Origin: Proteles cristata cristata
Taxonomy: Eukaryota > Chordata > Mammalia > Carnivora > Hyaenidae
Direction of reading: 5' to 3'
Assembly: GCA_017311185.1 (NCBI GenBank)
Contig: JAESUZ010001073.1
Span: forward strand, 310,001-374,000
Length of the DNA: 64,000 nucleotides
The translations under genes were made by a program, and so were the position numbers. Under the pieces are notes generated by a model, which was not told the origin of the DNA, searched no databases, and saw only the letters and a program-made list of their open reading frames with translations. This document shows, in pieces, positions 45,760-56,740 of the stretch; position 1 is the stretch's first letter, and each line of letters begins with the position of its first letter.

Positions 45760-45960
45760 GTTTATGTACCTTTGCTTTCCCTTACAGAAATTTGAAGTTT
45801 AATATAGTCAAATTAATAAACTTTCCAATTTTAGTGTGCAGTTTTTGTGTGTCCTTTTAAAAGAAAGTCTTCTGAACGGAATGCTATATTTTATATAAAA
45901 GCTTTAAAAGTTTTGATTTTTCCCATTTAGATCTTTACTAAGCCTGGAATCGAGATTTTA
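45760..45960 (-). repeat. Possible old L1/HAL1 fragment, antisense
   Basis: 'agtttaatatagtcaaatta', 'ataaactttccaattttagt', 'gtgtgtccttttaaaagaaa' recall the L1/HAL1 'tgtagtcaaatctgtcaatc ... ttgtgtcttgtttaagaaat' segment, strongly diverged. Confidence 0.45.
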
Positions 45961-46624
45961 ATATGGTAGTAAGCAAAGGTCTTCCATTCTTTTTTTTTCC
46001 ACAAGGATAATCAATAGTCTTAGTCTCTCTTATTAGTCCATATCTTCCTCCATTAACTTGTAAAGCGACCCTGTCCTTTGTGTCTCCTTTTACGTGAAAA
46101 GTTACTCTTGATCTTGCCCAGCATATCACCAAAAGGAAAGACTATTGTCTGCACTTGCCTTGCTAACAAGTAGCACACTGAAATAAACTATGAAATGAGT
46201 AGGTTTTTTCATAATAAAGGGGCAGGATGAAAAACACAAAGAGCCCCAAAACTGGGAACTGATCCAACCAAATTCATACACTAAAGATTCGTGGTAACAG
46301 GGAGTTGCCTGACTCAAACAACGGGGAGGTGGCTAATACCCTTGCCCAGATCTGAAGGTTGACATGTCTGCTAATACCCCACTTAACCCCATGACTGGCC
46401 TCCTCTGCATCAAGTCCCATAAACAAGGAAGTCTCCTGACATGGCAGGAGCAGGTGATAGTTATCCTACAAATGGAAGTCAGCAGGAAGACTGAGGCACC
46501 CTGACCTACTGGGAGGAAATCTCACCAGCAAACTATGATTTCCAAGCTTCTGCTCCCCTTGCCCAAGCTGCTCTTCTTGAAATAGAATGCTGTAGACCTC
46601 CGGATTATGGCTGAAAGCCCACAG
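45961..46624. other. Unassigned sequence, possibly an old LTR
   Basis: No coding signature. The composition and phrases such as 'ccactgggaggaaatctcac'-like text around 46500 made me suspect an LTR, but I see no TG...CA ends, duplicated flanks or second copy in the window. Confidence 0.3.
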
Positions 46625-46810
46625 CTTAATTTCTTTAATTTTTGTTTTATTTCAGTATCGTTGACACAATGTTATGTTGGTCTAGATCTACAAAATAGTG
46701 ACCTACCGTCTCTATCTGTTCATGCTGTGCTCGCCCCAAGTGTGGCCACCATCTGTCACCCTACAATGCTATTGTAATGTCATTGCCTATGTTTAATTTC
46801 CTGAAGAGGA
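46625..46810 (-). mobile_element. LINE-1 3' UTR fragment, antisense
   Basis: 'ttttatttcagtatcgttga', 'cacaatgttatgttggtcta', 'cccaagtgtggccaccatct', 'gtcaccctacaatgctattg' is the reverse complement of an L1MA-like 3' UTR. Only the 3' end is present. Confidence 0.75.
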
Positions 46811-47824
46811 TGTGAAGTGAATTTCTACCTCACACACTCTGCTAGCGCTCACTCCTGTGTCCCGTCCTGAGATGCAGGTCCAATCCCCAGCTCCGTGTTC
46901 AGACTCCCCAGAGCTCATGGTTCTCTCGTCCCTCAGGTGAGTGAGGGACTTAGCAAGGGCACCGACGATTTTTCTCCCCAAGGTGAAACCAGGTGGTAGG
47001 GTCATGAAATCTGGTCAGGTTTCTGTCACTGGCTTCAGAAAAGCCCAACAGCTCTGAGCAGAGTGATTACAAGAATGCAATGTTCATTTCTGCCCTAGGC
47101 CCGGTGTTTGCCTGTCTGCAGTGTCTGGGAAGGAAGCACGATGCTTACAGCATTTATATTTTCCATGCTGTGGTGAATTTGGAACCTTCACCCAGCTCAA
47201 GACAGAATAAATTTACTCCAGCACAAATCTCTTGATCATTTCTCCTTCAAATGTGGGAAAACAGCACTGAGAATGTGGAAAGTGTAGAGCACATCATAAA
47301 TCCAGGGACACAGGAACTCAGAAAGCTGCATGAAGCACATAAAGGAAGCTCTGTGCTTTAATATTATTTTCTGTTTAAAATCGACATGTGTGGTTTCGGA
47401 CAAAGGCCTTTTAGTGTGGAGGAAAGAAGGTTCAGTGTTTCTCTTTTTGAAAAGCAGAGGAGTGTCTGGGAGAGACAGTGAAGAGATGTGCTCTGGGGTA
47501 TAATCTGAAGGAAACTAAAAATAAAACGACCGTACTTTCGAATAACTGCCCTTAGGAAATAAAACCTCAGCTGGCTTCCCAGGATGTGAGCATGTGTCCT
47601 GGCGTGCCAGTGATTTCTGTCTTATGTGTTATATTTCAATAGGAACAGGTGTTATTGATAAAATCCCCAAGTTGGGTCCATGTGGGAGGGATTATTAACT
47701 ATCACTTAAAATGTCTGTGCCCATTGTTCCCTCTCTCAAACATAGGAAAGATTATCAGAGCCCTGTAGTTCTTTTAAATATTTTGTTATAGAAGTATATT
47801 TTATTATACTAAGATTCAGAGGTA
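46811..47824. other. Intergenic sequence, nothing recognised
   Basis: About 1 kb of single-copy sequence of average GC with no transposon recognised. Confidence 0.45.
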
Positions 47825-48060
47825 GATAGCATGGTAGATAAGAGCACAGCCTGACCCACACTACCTGGGTTTGGATCCTTACACTGTCACATATGGTATC
47901 TCTTGTGTAGTCTCGGGTAAGTTACTTAACTTCTCTGGGCTTCAGTTTCCTCCTCTGTAAAATGATGTTGATAATAATGCCTACCTCTTTGAGCTGTTGT
48001 AGGAATTGAATTAGTATATGGAAAACACTTTGCATATACTGACTCAGAGGGTTATATCAT
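47825..48060 (+). repeat. MIR, nearly full length
   Basis: 'agcatggtagataagagcac', 'ctacctgggtttggatcctt', 'cgggtaagttacttaacttc', 'tcagtttcctcctctgtaaa', 'gagctgttgtaggaattgaa' match MIR along its whole length. Confidence 0.92.
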
Positions 48061-49332
48061 GTTTTGATCAGTGAATTCTCTTGACTGTCTGACCTTGAAC
48101 GCTAACCCTAGTGTCTTGGCTTTCTGTGCTTAAAGGGGGGGGTGGGGGTGGGGGACAGTACTCTCAACAAACAGAAACTGACTTTTAACAATGAATGAAT
48201 ATACTTGTCCTCACTTGAGTCTAATAATTTCTCAGCTCTGGTGGCCACTGTGGATTTTGCCCAGGAATCGTCCAGCAGCTCTTCTCCCAACCATAGCATC
48301 ATGCTTTTCATTTGAAGAACTCCCCTCTGCCTCTGGATACCTACTGCTTGGGTTTCCATCAAGGGGCCTAAACATTTCCCTCAAGGGGCTTCACCTCTTA
48401 CGGGTGGGAGAGTGGGCCTGTGACCCAACTCGGCTCATCATAGTCTCTCACTTTGGCATTTGTATATTGAACAGAGTCAATCAGAGGCCAGAGAAAATGG
48501 TGGCAGTATTTTATCAGGCTGTGGTGCCTCGAGGAGCCCAGGCCATAGTGCCTGCTGCCCAAACCTCCAGAACTCTCCTTATTCTTCACCCTTTTATGAC
48601 TCGGTTGTTTAGCTTTTCCTTTTAGCTACTCCAGATCTTTTCAGTGAATTCCTTTCCACACTATGTTAGCCAGAAGGGTCCCTTTTTCCTCACAACCAAA
48701 GATCCTAAGTCATGCATCTCTTGTTCCCTTAGATCACTGAAGCCCATGAGTGCCTTTGCTCATGCAATTCTACTGCAAGCTCATTTGTTAGTGTTTGTTG
48801 ATTTGGGCATTATGAGGAGCCAGAAAGCAAGTTACAAGGAAATAAATACTCCTATTCCTTTTACTCAGACACGAGTTTTTTAAAGCTGGCCAGCATCAGG
48901 ATGCCATGAAAGTCAACGACAGACCCGTTCAAGCGGTGATGGGCCAGCCTGCAGCCTAGTACAGGGGAGTTGCGAGCAGAGGAGTGCAAGGAGCATGTTG
49001 TGAGCAAAGGTGAGAAGGAAGTAGTGCAGCAAGTACATGGTAAGAAGAGTTGGGGAACCTGGTGACACGAAAGCCATCAGAAGGGAAGAGGAAGAGAAGG
49101 AAAAGTAAGAAGGTTGGGTAATGAAGGGGAGGGTAAAGAGTGAAAATGGGATCAAAAGGACAGTCACTGCAGTGCAGCCATCACAGGGGAAGGGCTCAGT
49201 CTCGTCATTCCTACCTCAGTGCTCCTCTGAGTGCCACAGCCTCCCCACTGCCAGGAAGGTGTGAGGGGGGAAGGGTAGGACGGCACATTGGACGGTAAGG
49301 AGGGATATGGAATAAAGGAGGAGAAAGGAGAA
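48061..49332. other. Intergenic sequence with G-rich run
   Basis: It contains three consecutive G-runs (48135-48154) and a purine-rich tail (49010-49330). The 144-codon open frame at 48191-48625 overlaps sequence resembling an old 'CCAATCAGAG'-type repeat and shows no protein signature. Confidence 0.45.
48135..48154 (+). promoter_or_regulatory. Potential G-quadruplex motif
   Basis: G8-T-G5-T-G5. The first run can supply two G-tracts, giving four tracts of three or more with single-base loops. Confidence 0.6.
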
Positions 49333-49344
49333 CCAAGGGGAATC

Positions 49345-49871
49345 TTTTTTTTTTTTTTGTGAGGGTTACTTTATTGTATTTTATTTTATTTTTACAAATA
49401 GTTTATTGTCAAATTAGTTTCCACATAACACCCAGTGCTCATCCCCACGAGTGCCCTCCTACATGCCCATCATCCCCTCTCCCCCCCCCCCACATCCATC
49501 AATCCTCAGTTTTTGTCAGCATTCAAGAGTCCCTCATGGTTTGCCTCTCTCTTCCATTTCCCACATTCTTCTCCCCCTTGGTCCTCCGTCAAGTTCCTCC
49601 TAATCCTCCTATAAGTGCAAACATATGAAATTTGTCCTTCTCTGCCTGACTTATTTCGCTCAGCATAACACCCTCAAGGTCCATCCATGTTGCTACACAT
49701 GGCCAGATTTCACTGTTTCTCATTGCCATGTAGTATTCCATGGTATAGATAAACCATTTCTTCTGGATCCATTCGTCCGTGGATGGACACTTAGGCTCTT
49801 TCCAGGTTTTAGCTATTGTGGAGAGTGCTGCTATGAACATTGGGGTACATGTGCTCCTATGCATCAGCATT
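49345..49871 (-). mobile_element. Felid LINE-1 3' end, antisense, with probable TSD
   Basis: It starts with a T13 run and reads the felid L1 3' UTR in reverse ('ttattgtcaaattagtttcc', 'acataacacccagtgctcat', 'ccatcaatcctcagtttttg'), then the ORF2 end. CCAAGGGGAATC (49333) and CCAAGAGGAGTC (49872) form a 10/12 target duplication. Confidence 0.92.
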
Positions 49872-49991
49872 CCAAGAGGAGTCCTTTAACTTAACCCTGA
49901 GGCCTTGGGCAGTCTCGTAGGTGAGTGAAGCATGGCGGGGAAGAGAATGAACTGTGTGACAGGAGAAAGTGGGTAAAGGAAGAACAGGGGA

Positions 49992-50077
49992 GCATACGGC
50001 CATACCACCCTGAACTGCCCCATCTCGTCTGATCTCGGAAGCTAAGCAGGGTCGGGCCTCCTTAGCACTTGGATGGG
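49992..50077 (+). pseudogene. 5S rRNA retropseudogene, 3'-truncated and tailless, with TSD
   Basis: From GCATACGGCCATACCACC to AGCACTTGGATGGGAG the sequence follows 5S rRNA from its first base to about residue 86 of 120-121, with a few substitutions. The box A region and intermediate element are present (TCTCGGAAGCTAAGCAGGGT). Box C is cut off in the middle. AGGAAGAACAGGGGA (49977-49991) and AGGAAGAATAGGGGA (50078-50092) form a 14/15 target duplication. There is no A-tail. It is not a functional 5S gene. It matches the class of tailless retropseudogenes made from truncated small RNAs by L1 machinery. Confidence 0.93.
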
Positions 50078-50151
50078 AGGAAGAATAGGGGAAATGGGGA
50101 AAATGACAGAGAGAACAAAGAACTGAAGTAGGAAAAGAAGTATCAGCATGG

Positions 50152-50290
50152 ACAAAAACTGAGGACTGATGGATGTGGGGGGTGGAGGGGGGATGGGCAC
50201 GGAGAGGGGCACTTGTGGGGATGAGCACTGGGTGTTATATGGAAACCAACTTGACAATAAACTATTTGTTAAAAAAAAAAAAAAAAAAAA
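50152..50290 (+). mobile_element. Very short felid LINE-1 3' end with TSD
   Basis: Only the last ~120 bases of the L1 3' UTR plus an A-run of about 20: 'gacaaaaactgaggactgat', 'gtggggatgagcactgggtg', 'cttgacaataaactatttgt'. GAAGTATCAGCATGG is repeated at 50137-50151 and 50291-50305 (15 bp perfect; up to 19 with shared A's). Confidence 0.96.
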
Positions 50291-50305
50291 GAAGTATCAG
50301 CATGG

Positions 50306-51016
50306 CAGGATCACCACCAGGAACCAGACAATACTGCCAATTCAATACTCCCTGCCCGCTTCTGGGTGAGAAGCCTCCTTCAGTAGTATGGCGTCTCTCA
50401 TATCCATGCTGTGAGGAGAACAAACCTCCCCATTAATGAATGACCAAGGTATTCACAATAATGGCAGTGAAATATTAGAAATGCTTGGTTTGGTGGAGAT
50501 TTCTAGAGCATTAGCATTAATATTCTGCTTTTACTCTACTTAGCACTGTCTAAAACCTTCATGTTTCAGAAAGCCCATGAGACCTTTGGATTTTTCTCCT
50601 GGCCTACCAACAGGTTCTCTCAACTTATCTTGGCATAACATCTGAGACAAGGACCCAAAGTGAAGGTTAGAAGAAAAGTAGCCATGCAAAGAGCAAGAAA
50701 TACAGCAAGATTAATTAGAGGATGCAGGGCCCACATCCCATTTGGGGAGGAATCTGGTCCAAAGAGAGAGGGCCAAATTAGGCCCCAGGGAGGCCAAAGC
50801 TGCCAGAGAACAGATGTTCTTTTATCCTTTTAGTGTGAAGACAAGTCCCCCACATGCAATGGCATGAAGCATGGGCAATGTGGCATAGTTTCCAATATTA
50901 ATGATGCACATGGTGTCCACAAATCTACCTTATCGTGCCATTGAACCAGTTATGTGTATTAAAATTTTAATTTAAGCTTTTCCCCCCAAATGCTTTTCAG
51001 TCTTTCTCTCTCTCAA

Positions 51017-51017
<1 letters not shown>
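50306..51017. other. Intergenic sequence, nothing recognised
   Basis: Single-copy sequence; no repeat or coding signature. Confidence 0.45.

Positions 51018-51061
<44 letters not shown>
51018..51061 (+). repeat. (CA)n microsatellite
   Basis: About 22 CA units preceded by a short CT run (51001-51014). Confidence 0.97.
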
Positions 51062-51064
<3 letters not shown>

Positions 51065-51719
51065 TTCCTGTTGAATCATAATAATAGAACAGAGCGCGAG
51101 GTAACATTATCTGAAGCCAGTAGGACCCATTTCTCCTAACAATGAGAGCAGGAACTAAAACAGAAATTAGAAACAGCACAGTCAGGAAATAAGCAATGTG
51201 TAAGAATTTTCACTTAAAGAAAAAAGCATTTGCACATTAATACTCTTTTATTTTTAACCTGGCTTTTTTAACACAGGCTTTTAAACTGGATGTACAAATA
51301 TTTCATTACCAAGAACAAAAATTATCTTTTGTTCATGGCACACATAAAAGGCACTTTTCCCTTTGAAGGGAAAAAATAATTACTCTTTATTGAAAGGGGA
51401 GAGGGGGTAAAAAACAGCTACATTCTACAACATGAAAGACAATCAGAGGGCTACAATTCCCCTGACTGCCTTCCATCAGATTTCATTTGAGGTTTCTCAG
51501 AAGGATGTATGTCTGTTCCATTTTTAAGATGTCCACAATAGTCTTTTCTGGTAATATGGTATTTAATAAACTTTTATTTTCTAGGGCATTTGTCCCTCAT
51601 TCAAACTTTAAATTATCCCTCTTCTGTTATTTTTTTCTTAACTTCTTTGTAAAATTAAAATGTAACATGGATCTCTAATTATTAACATTTTATACTGAAA
51701 GGAATAATTACATTAAGAC
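51062..51719. other. Intergenic sequence, nothing recognised
   Basis: AT-rich single-copy sequence; no recognisable features. Confidence 0.4.
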
Positions 51720-51811
51720 AAGCACTATCTTTACAAATGTAAAGATATCCCATGCTTTTCAAATGGGAGAATCAATACTGTTAAAATGTCCATACTACTG
51801 AAAGCAACCTA

Positions 51812-51813
51812 CA

Positions 51814-51845
<32 letters not shown>

Positions 51846-52029
51846 TTTAGAGTGAGAAAGAGTGCACACAAGCATGGAAGGGGCAGAGGGAGAAGGAGAG
51901 GGAGAGAATCTTAAGCAGGCTCCATACTCAGCATGAGCCTGACACAGGCTTCCATCTCACGACTCTGGGGTTATGACCTGAGCCAAAATTGAGTCCAACA
52001 CTCCATCAACTGAGCCACCCACACACCCT
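51812..52029 (-). mobile_element. Older CAN-SINE subtype, antisense, with (ATTG)n tail
   Basis: 'ctccatactcagcatgagcc', 'gacacaggcttccatctcac', 'gggttatgacctgagccaaa', 'actgagccacccacacaccc' belong to the older carnivore SINEC subtype with 'gggatcatgacctgagccga'. The tail side is an eight-unit (ATTG) repeat (51814-51845), a derived SINE tail. Confidence 0.9.
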
Positions 52030-52409
52030 GCAATCTATAAATTTAATGTAATCGCTATCAAAATACCAACAACATTCTTCACAGAACTAGAGCAAATAAT
52101 CCTAAAATTTGCATGGGACTACAAAAGACCCCAAATAGCCAAATCAATCTTGAGAAAGAACAAAGTTAAAGGTATTACAATCCCAGATTTTAAGATCTAT
52201 GACAAAACTGTAGTGAACAAAACAGTAGGGTACTGACACAAAAATAGATATACAGATCAATGGAATAGAAGATTGAGCCCAGAAATAAACCCACATTTAT
52301 ATGAACTATTAAGCTATGACAAAGGACAGTCATTTCAATAAATGGTGCTATAGAAGCTGTATGGCTACATGCAAAATGAATTAAATGAATGAAGAAATGA
52401 ATGAAATTG

Positions 52410-52609
52410 GACTTTTTTTTTTTTTTTTGAGATCATCCATGTGCATGGTCAAGTTGGGGAGGGACAGAGGGAGAAGGAGTGAAAGAATCTTAAGCAGCTC
52501 CATACCCAATGTGAGCCCAACACAGGGCTCCATCTCACAACCTGAGGTCATGACTTGAGCTGAAATCAAGAGTTAGATGCTTAACTGACTGAGCCACTCA
52601 GGCGCTCCT
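52410..52609 (-). mobile_element. Older CAN-SINE subtype, antisense
   Basis: T16 run, 'cagctccatacccaatgtga', 'gcccaacacagggctccatc', 'tcatgacttgagctgaaatc', 'actgagccactcaggcgctc'. It is inserted in the L1 at TTGGAC, with CTGGACC following. Confidence 0.92.
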
Positions 52610-53400
52610 GGACCATTTTTTTGTTACATTATATACATAAGTAAACTCAAAATGTGGTGCCTGAAACCATAAAACTCCTAGAAGAAAACATAGGCAATAA
52701 TCTCTTGGATATCGGCCTTAGCAACATCTTTCTAGATTATATCTCCCAAGGCATGGGAAACAAAATCAGAAAGTAAACTATTGGGACGATACCAAAATTA
52801 AGTTTTTGCACTGTGAAGAAAACCGTCAACAAAATGAAAAAGCCACCTGCTGAGTGGAAGAAGATATTCACAAATGATACATCGCAAAAGGGGTTAATAG
52901 CCAAAATATATAGAAAAACTCATATAACTCATTACCAAAAAACAAATAACCCAATTAAAAAATGAGGAGAGAACCAGAATAGACATTTTCCAGAGAAAAC
53001 ACACAGATGGACAACAGGCATACAGAAAGATGCTCTACATCATTAATCAGCAGGGAAATGCAAATCAAAACTCCAACGAGATATCACCTTACATCTGTCA
53101 GAATGGCTAAAATCAAAAACGCAAGAAAAAACAAGTGTGGCAAGCATGTGGAAAAAAAGAAACCCTGTGCATTGTTGGTGGGAATGCAAACTGGTAGAGC
53201 CACTATGGGAAACACTGTGTAGGTTCCTCAAACAATTAAAAATAGAATTACCATATAATCCAGTAACTCCACTACTGGTTATTTACCCAAAGAAAACAAA
53301 ACACTAATTTTAAAAGATATATGCATCCCTATGTCTACTGCAGCAATTCCCAAGATAGGGAAGCAACCCAAGTGTCCATTGATAGGTGAATGGATAAAGA

Positions 53401-53401
<1 letters not shown>

Positions 53402-53495
<94 letters not shown>
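53402..53495 (+). repeat. (CA)n(TC)n compound microsatellite inside L1
   Basis: About 26 CA units then about 20 TC units replace the L1 segment between GAATGGATAAAGA and GGATATTACTCAGCC, where L1 normally has 'gatgtggtatatatatacaa'. Confidence 0.96.
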
Positions 53496-53600
53496 GGATA
53501 TTACTCAGCCATAAAAAAAAAAAATGAGATCTTCCATTTGCAACAACATGCATGGATCTTGTGGGTATAGTGGTAAGAGAAATAAAGCAGAGAAAGGCAA

Positions 53601-54639
53601 ACACCTACAACTTGGCACTACTCTGCGGAGCTGCCCCAGCTCAGTGCTTCCTATGGGTTTGACAGGGGCCTTGCTCTTACTACATCTCAGCTCAGCTTCT
53701 CCCTTCATTACATCCTGGGGCTTTCCCTTCTCCCACAGGTGTGATCCCAGGAGCACTCTCTAATGAATTCCCTGTGTGTGAAGCTTTGTCTCAGAGTTTA
53801 CTTCCCCCAAAATCAAAGCCTGCATTCAGATTTCTGTCTCATAATGTCATAAATGGCTTGTATAGTCATAGTTTTAAGAGATTGTTCATCTGAATTAGGA
53901 TCTAAGTAAGGTCCACAATGCAGTTGTTTAGTATGTCTTTTAGGTCTCTTTTGGTGTATAGGTTTCTTCCTCTTTCTCTTTTCTCCCCTTGCAATTGATG
54001 TGTGGGAGAAATAGAGTCATGAATCCTATAGTTTCCCAAAGTGTGGACCTTGATGATCGCTCCCCATAGTGTAGCTTAACAAGTGTTACCTGTAATGTCT
54101 CGTTGGATCCAAAGCCAGCTTCATTTTTGGGGGAGGCAAGAATACTTCATAAGTAGTGTTAAGTTCTTCCACTAAGAATTATATAATTTCTGAGTGTCTC
54201 TCTTTTTGTGATGTTAGTCACCTATGATGTGGAATGAGCTAATATGGATCATCCATTAATTCATTAGGAGTTACATAGTAGGGATATTCTAATTCTATCA
54301 TTACAATGTTCTATTTCATTATCTAGTAGTACAACTTAACATAAGAAAGTCAGGACAATTGCTCCATTTTTTTAACAGCTTTTAAAATAATGTGGTGGTT
54401 TTCTAACATCCTCCAATGGTGAGGATTTTTTTTCTACAACAATTATGAACTAAAAGTTCAGCAGACTTGTGGTCATTATTCTTATGAATACTTAAATTAC
54501 CACATCTAATGGCAGTCTCTTCCATGTAGCCTCTGGGTCCTTTCAATATGACACTAAGGAATCTTTGATAGTTTCTCTTTGATTTTCCAAGCAACAATTC
54601 TCCAATTATCTGGCACCAGTTGAGTGTCCTACAATTCTC
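53601..54639. other. Intergenic sequence, nothing recognised
   Basis: Single-copy-like sequence; parts may belong to undetected old repeats. Confidence 0.35.
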
Positions 54640-55285
54640 TTCAATCCTGACACTACCCAGAGCTAGTGTAGACACCCCAGGTTGAGCGCTCAGTCCTAGA
54701 AAATTTCCCCCACTTCAGATGCCAGCTGCAAATGGGGTTCCCAGACGATCCAAACTTCTGCCCAGCTGACTACAGTTTCAGGGCTTCCCGTGACCTCCCA
54801 CTCCACATCACCAGGTTCCAAATTTTGCTAGAATGACTCAACAGACCAGGAAATCACTGTATTTACAATGATAATTTATTATAAAGGATCCAAATGAAGA
54901 GCCAGATAAAGAGATGAATAGGACACAGGGGGAGGGGCATAGAGCTTCCATGCCCTCCCCAGACATGCCATCCTCCCAACCCAGAAGCTCCCTTATCCTC
55001 ATTCTTCCAGTTATCCGTGTTTCACTACATGGGCAAGATTGATGAAATCATCAGCCATTGGGGAATGAACACAATCTCCAGCCACCTTCCTCTCCCTGGA
55101 GGTCAGCCGCCATCCTAATTCAATCAAGGAGCCAAACAAGAGTCGCCTCACTAGCATAAACTCTGGTATAATTGAAAGAAACTTCTCCTGAATAACAAAA
55201 GATACTTCCTATCAGGAAATTGCAAAGGTTTTAGATTTGTGCCAGGAACCAGCTTCAATGTCATATTTTGCCTAATATGACAAGC
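54640..55285 (-). repeat. Ancient LTR-like repeat, antisense, family not assigned
   Basis: The phrases 'ttgctagaatgactcaacag', 'aatttattataaaggatcca', 'aatgaagagccagataaaga', 'actagcataaactctggtat', 'cctgaataacaaaagatact', 'tttgtgccaggaaccagctt' are those of a common mammalian LTR-like repeat. The reversed polyadenylation signal (TTTATT) near 54885 fits the minus orientation. No internal retroviral genes are present. Confidence 0.5.
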
Positions 55286-55554
55286 TATTCTAAGCTCGCT
55301 TTATACACTGCCTACCCTGGACTTGGATTCAGACATTTTCACAAGGGGCCAAATTTCCTTTTAGTAGGAAATGGTATATAGAAACAACAATCTATACACC
55401 ATTATATAGAAATCTGGACACTAAAGGTGTTCATTGCTGATAGGTTAGCTACTGTTTCTAGGTCTTGTAAGTATGCAAAACTGGAAAAATCCTTGAAGAT
55501 AAAATTCTTCATGAAATCAACTGAGCTTCTTCTTTAAATCCACAAGCATTCTCT

Positions 55555-55769
55555 TTTTAAAAATTTTTTAATGTTTATTTTTGACAGAGAGAGGCAGACT
55601 GCAAGTGGGGAGCGGGGGCTGCAGAGAGAGAGGGAGAGACAGAATCTGAAGCAGGCTCTAGGCTCTGAGCTGTCAGCACAGAGCCCAACACAAGGCTTGA
55701 ACCCAAGAACTGTGAGATCATGATCTGAGCTGAAGTCAGACACTTAATCAACTGGCCACCCGTGCATCC
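55555..55769 (-). mobile_element. Felid CAN-SINE, antisense
   Basis: TTTTTAATGTTTATTTTTGA tail, CTGAGCTGTCAGCACAG, GTGAGATCATGATCTGAG, AACTGGCCACCCGTGCATCC. The tRNA-like A box region has lost the GAG of 'ctgagcc'. Confidence 0.93.
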
Positions 55770-56435
55770 CTTGTTTAACCTCTTCTGCCTCTGAAGCTGA
55801 GAATCCTAGAATTTGATTTAGAATGTCACATAATTATTTACTTTTGTCCCACAATACATATATAACAGTCTCAGGTGAACAATATAACTCTTGCAAACTA
55901 TTTATAAAAAAATTGTGTTCTCTCCTGTGCTTAGGATATATCCCACTAGGGATGTACTGTCCAATTACCAGGTTTAAATTCACTTATTCACCATTATAAT
56001 TCAATACTATAATTCCTTAATTCACTATTATAATTCCTTTCTGTCAACAACTGAATACACAGTAAGGTTAATTTTGTTTCATTTCCTCTTTACTATCTAG
56101 GATTGCTTTTATTTTTTATTATATTCTTTAGATTTATAAAATATACATTTACTTAGAAGAAGAAAACAAATGAGCAGATTTAGGAAGTACCAATAGATAA
56201 ACCAAAAAATGCCAAGCAGAGAAAATGTAAAAGGAGTTAAAAAAAAAAAAAAAACTCAGATAATAGCAGCATACTCTCTCTTTTCATAGATTCTACTTTG
56301 ATCTGTGTTACCACAACTTATTTCCAGCTATAAATAACATGTTAAAAGGCTAGGATTCCATATGATTTTTAAACCTAATTTTGTTTTATAATTATATGAA
56401 ATATAAAACAAGGATATTCAAAGAACCCTGGTTGC
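55770..56435. other. AT-rich intergenic sequence, nothing recognised
   Basis: An A-run of 14 occurs at 56241-56254 without an adjacent SINE. Confidence 0.4.
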
Positions 56436-56630
56436 AGGGGAGCCTGGAGGGACTCAGTCTGTTAAGCGTCCAACTCTGGATTTTGGCTCAGGTCATGATC
56501 TCACAGTTCATGGAATCAAGCCCCAAGTCAGGCTCTGCATTGACAGCTTTGAGGGGATTCTGTCTCTCTGCCTCTCCTCTGCTCGCTCTCTCCCTCTCTC
56601 TCTCTCTCTCAAAATAAATAAACTTAAAAG
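56436..56630 (+). mobile_element. Felid CAN-SINE, internally deleted
   Basis: GGGGAGCCTGGAGGGACTCAG, CAGGTCATGATCTCACAGTT, GACAGCTTTGAGGGGATTCT, CTCTCAAAATAAATAAAC. The usual 'ctcagagcctggagcctgct' segment is deleted. Confidence 0.9.
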
Positions 56631-56663
56631 GCAGCAACAACCTTAACAACAAAAGAGCCTGGT

Positions 56664-56740
56664 TTCTATCTACTTCTTCTCCACTATATGTATATATATA
56701 TTCTATCTACTTCTTCTCCGTATACATATATGTATATATA
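56664..56740 (+). repeat. Short tandem duplication with TA-rich spacer
   Basis: TTCTATCTACTTCTTCTCC at 56664-56682 and 56701-56719, each followed by an alternating ATATGTATATATA run. The unit is about 37 bases. Confidence 0.9.

Larger units (their letters stand above)
51720..53600 (+). mobile_element. LINE-1 ORF2 3' part, sense, interrupted by two SINEs and a microsatellite
   Basis: 'aatactgttaaaatgtccat', 'aaaatttgcatgggactaca', 'gatcaatggaatagaagatt', 'gaaaacataggcaataatct', 'gaaatgcaaatcaaaactcc', 'gttggtgggaatgcaaactg', 'ggatattactcagccataaa' follow L1 ORF2 in order. SINEs lie at 51812-52029 and 52410-52609. Frames are broken, so it is a dead copy. Confidence 0.88.

Noticed and set aside
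45961..46624. Possible endogenous-retrovirus LTR
   Set aside because: No paired LTRs, primer-binding site, TG...CA termini or target duplications could be seen.
48191..48625. 144-codon + strand open frame
   Set aside because: No recognisable domain, no splice or promoter context, and part of it resembles an old interspersed repeat.
49992..50077. Functional 5S rRNA gene
   Set aside because: It lacks the last third of the gene including most of box C and has no terminator T-run; called a retropseudogene.
53401..53604. Antisense frame coding (Glu-Arg)n and (Val-Cys)n
   Set aside because: Translation of the (CA)n(TC)n microsatellite; not a gene.
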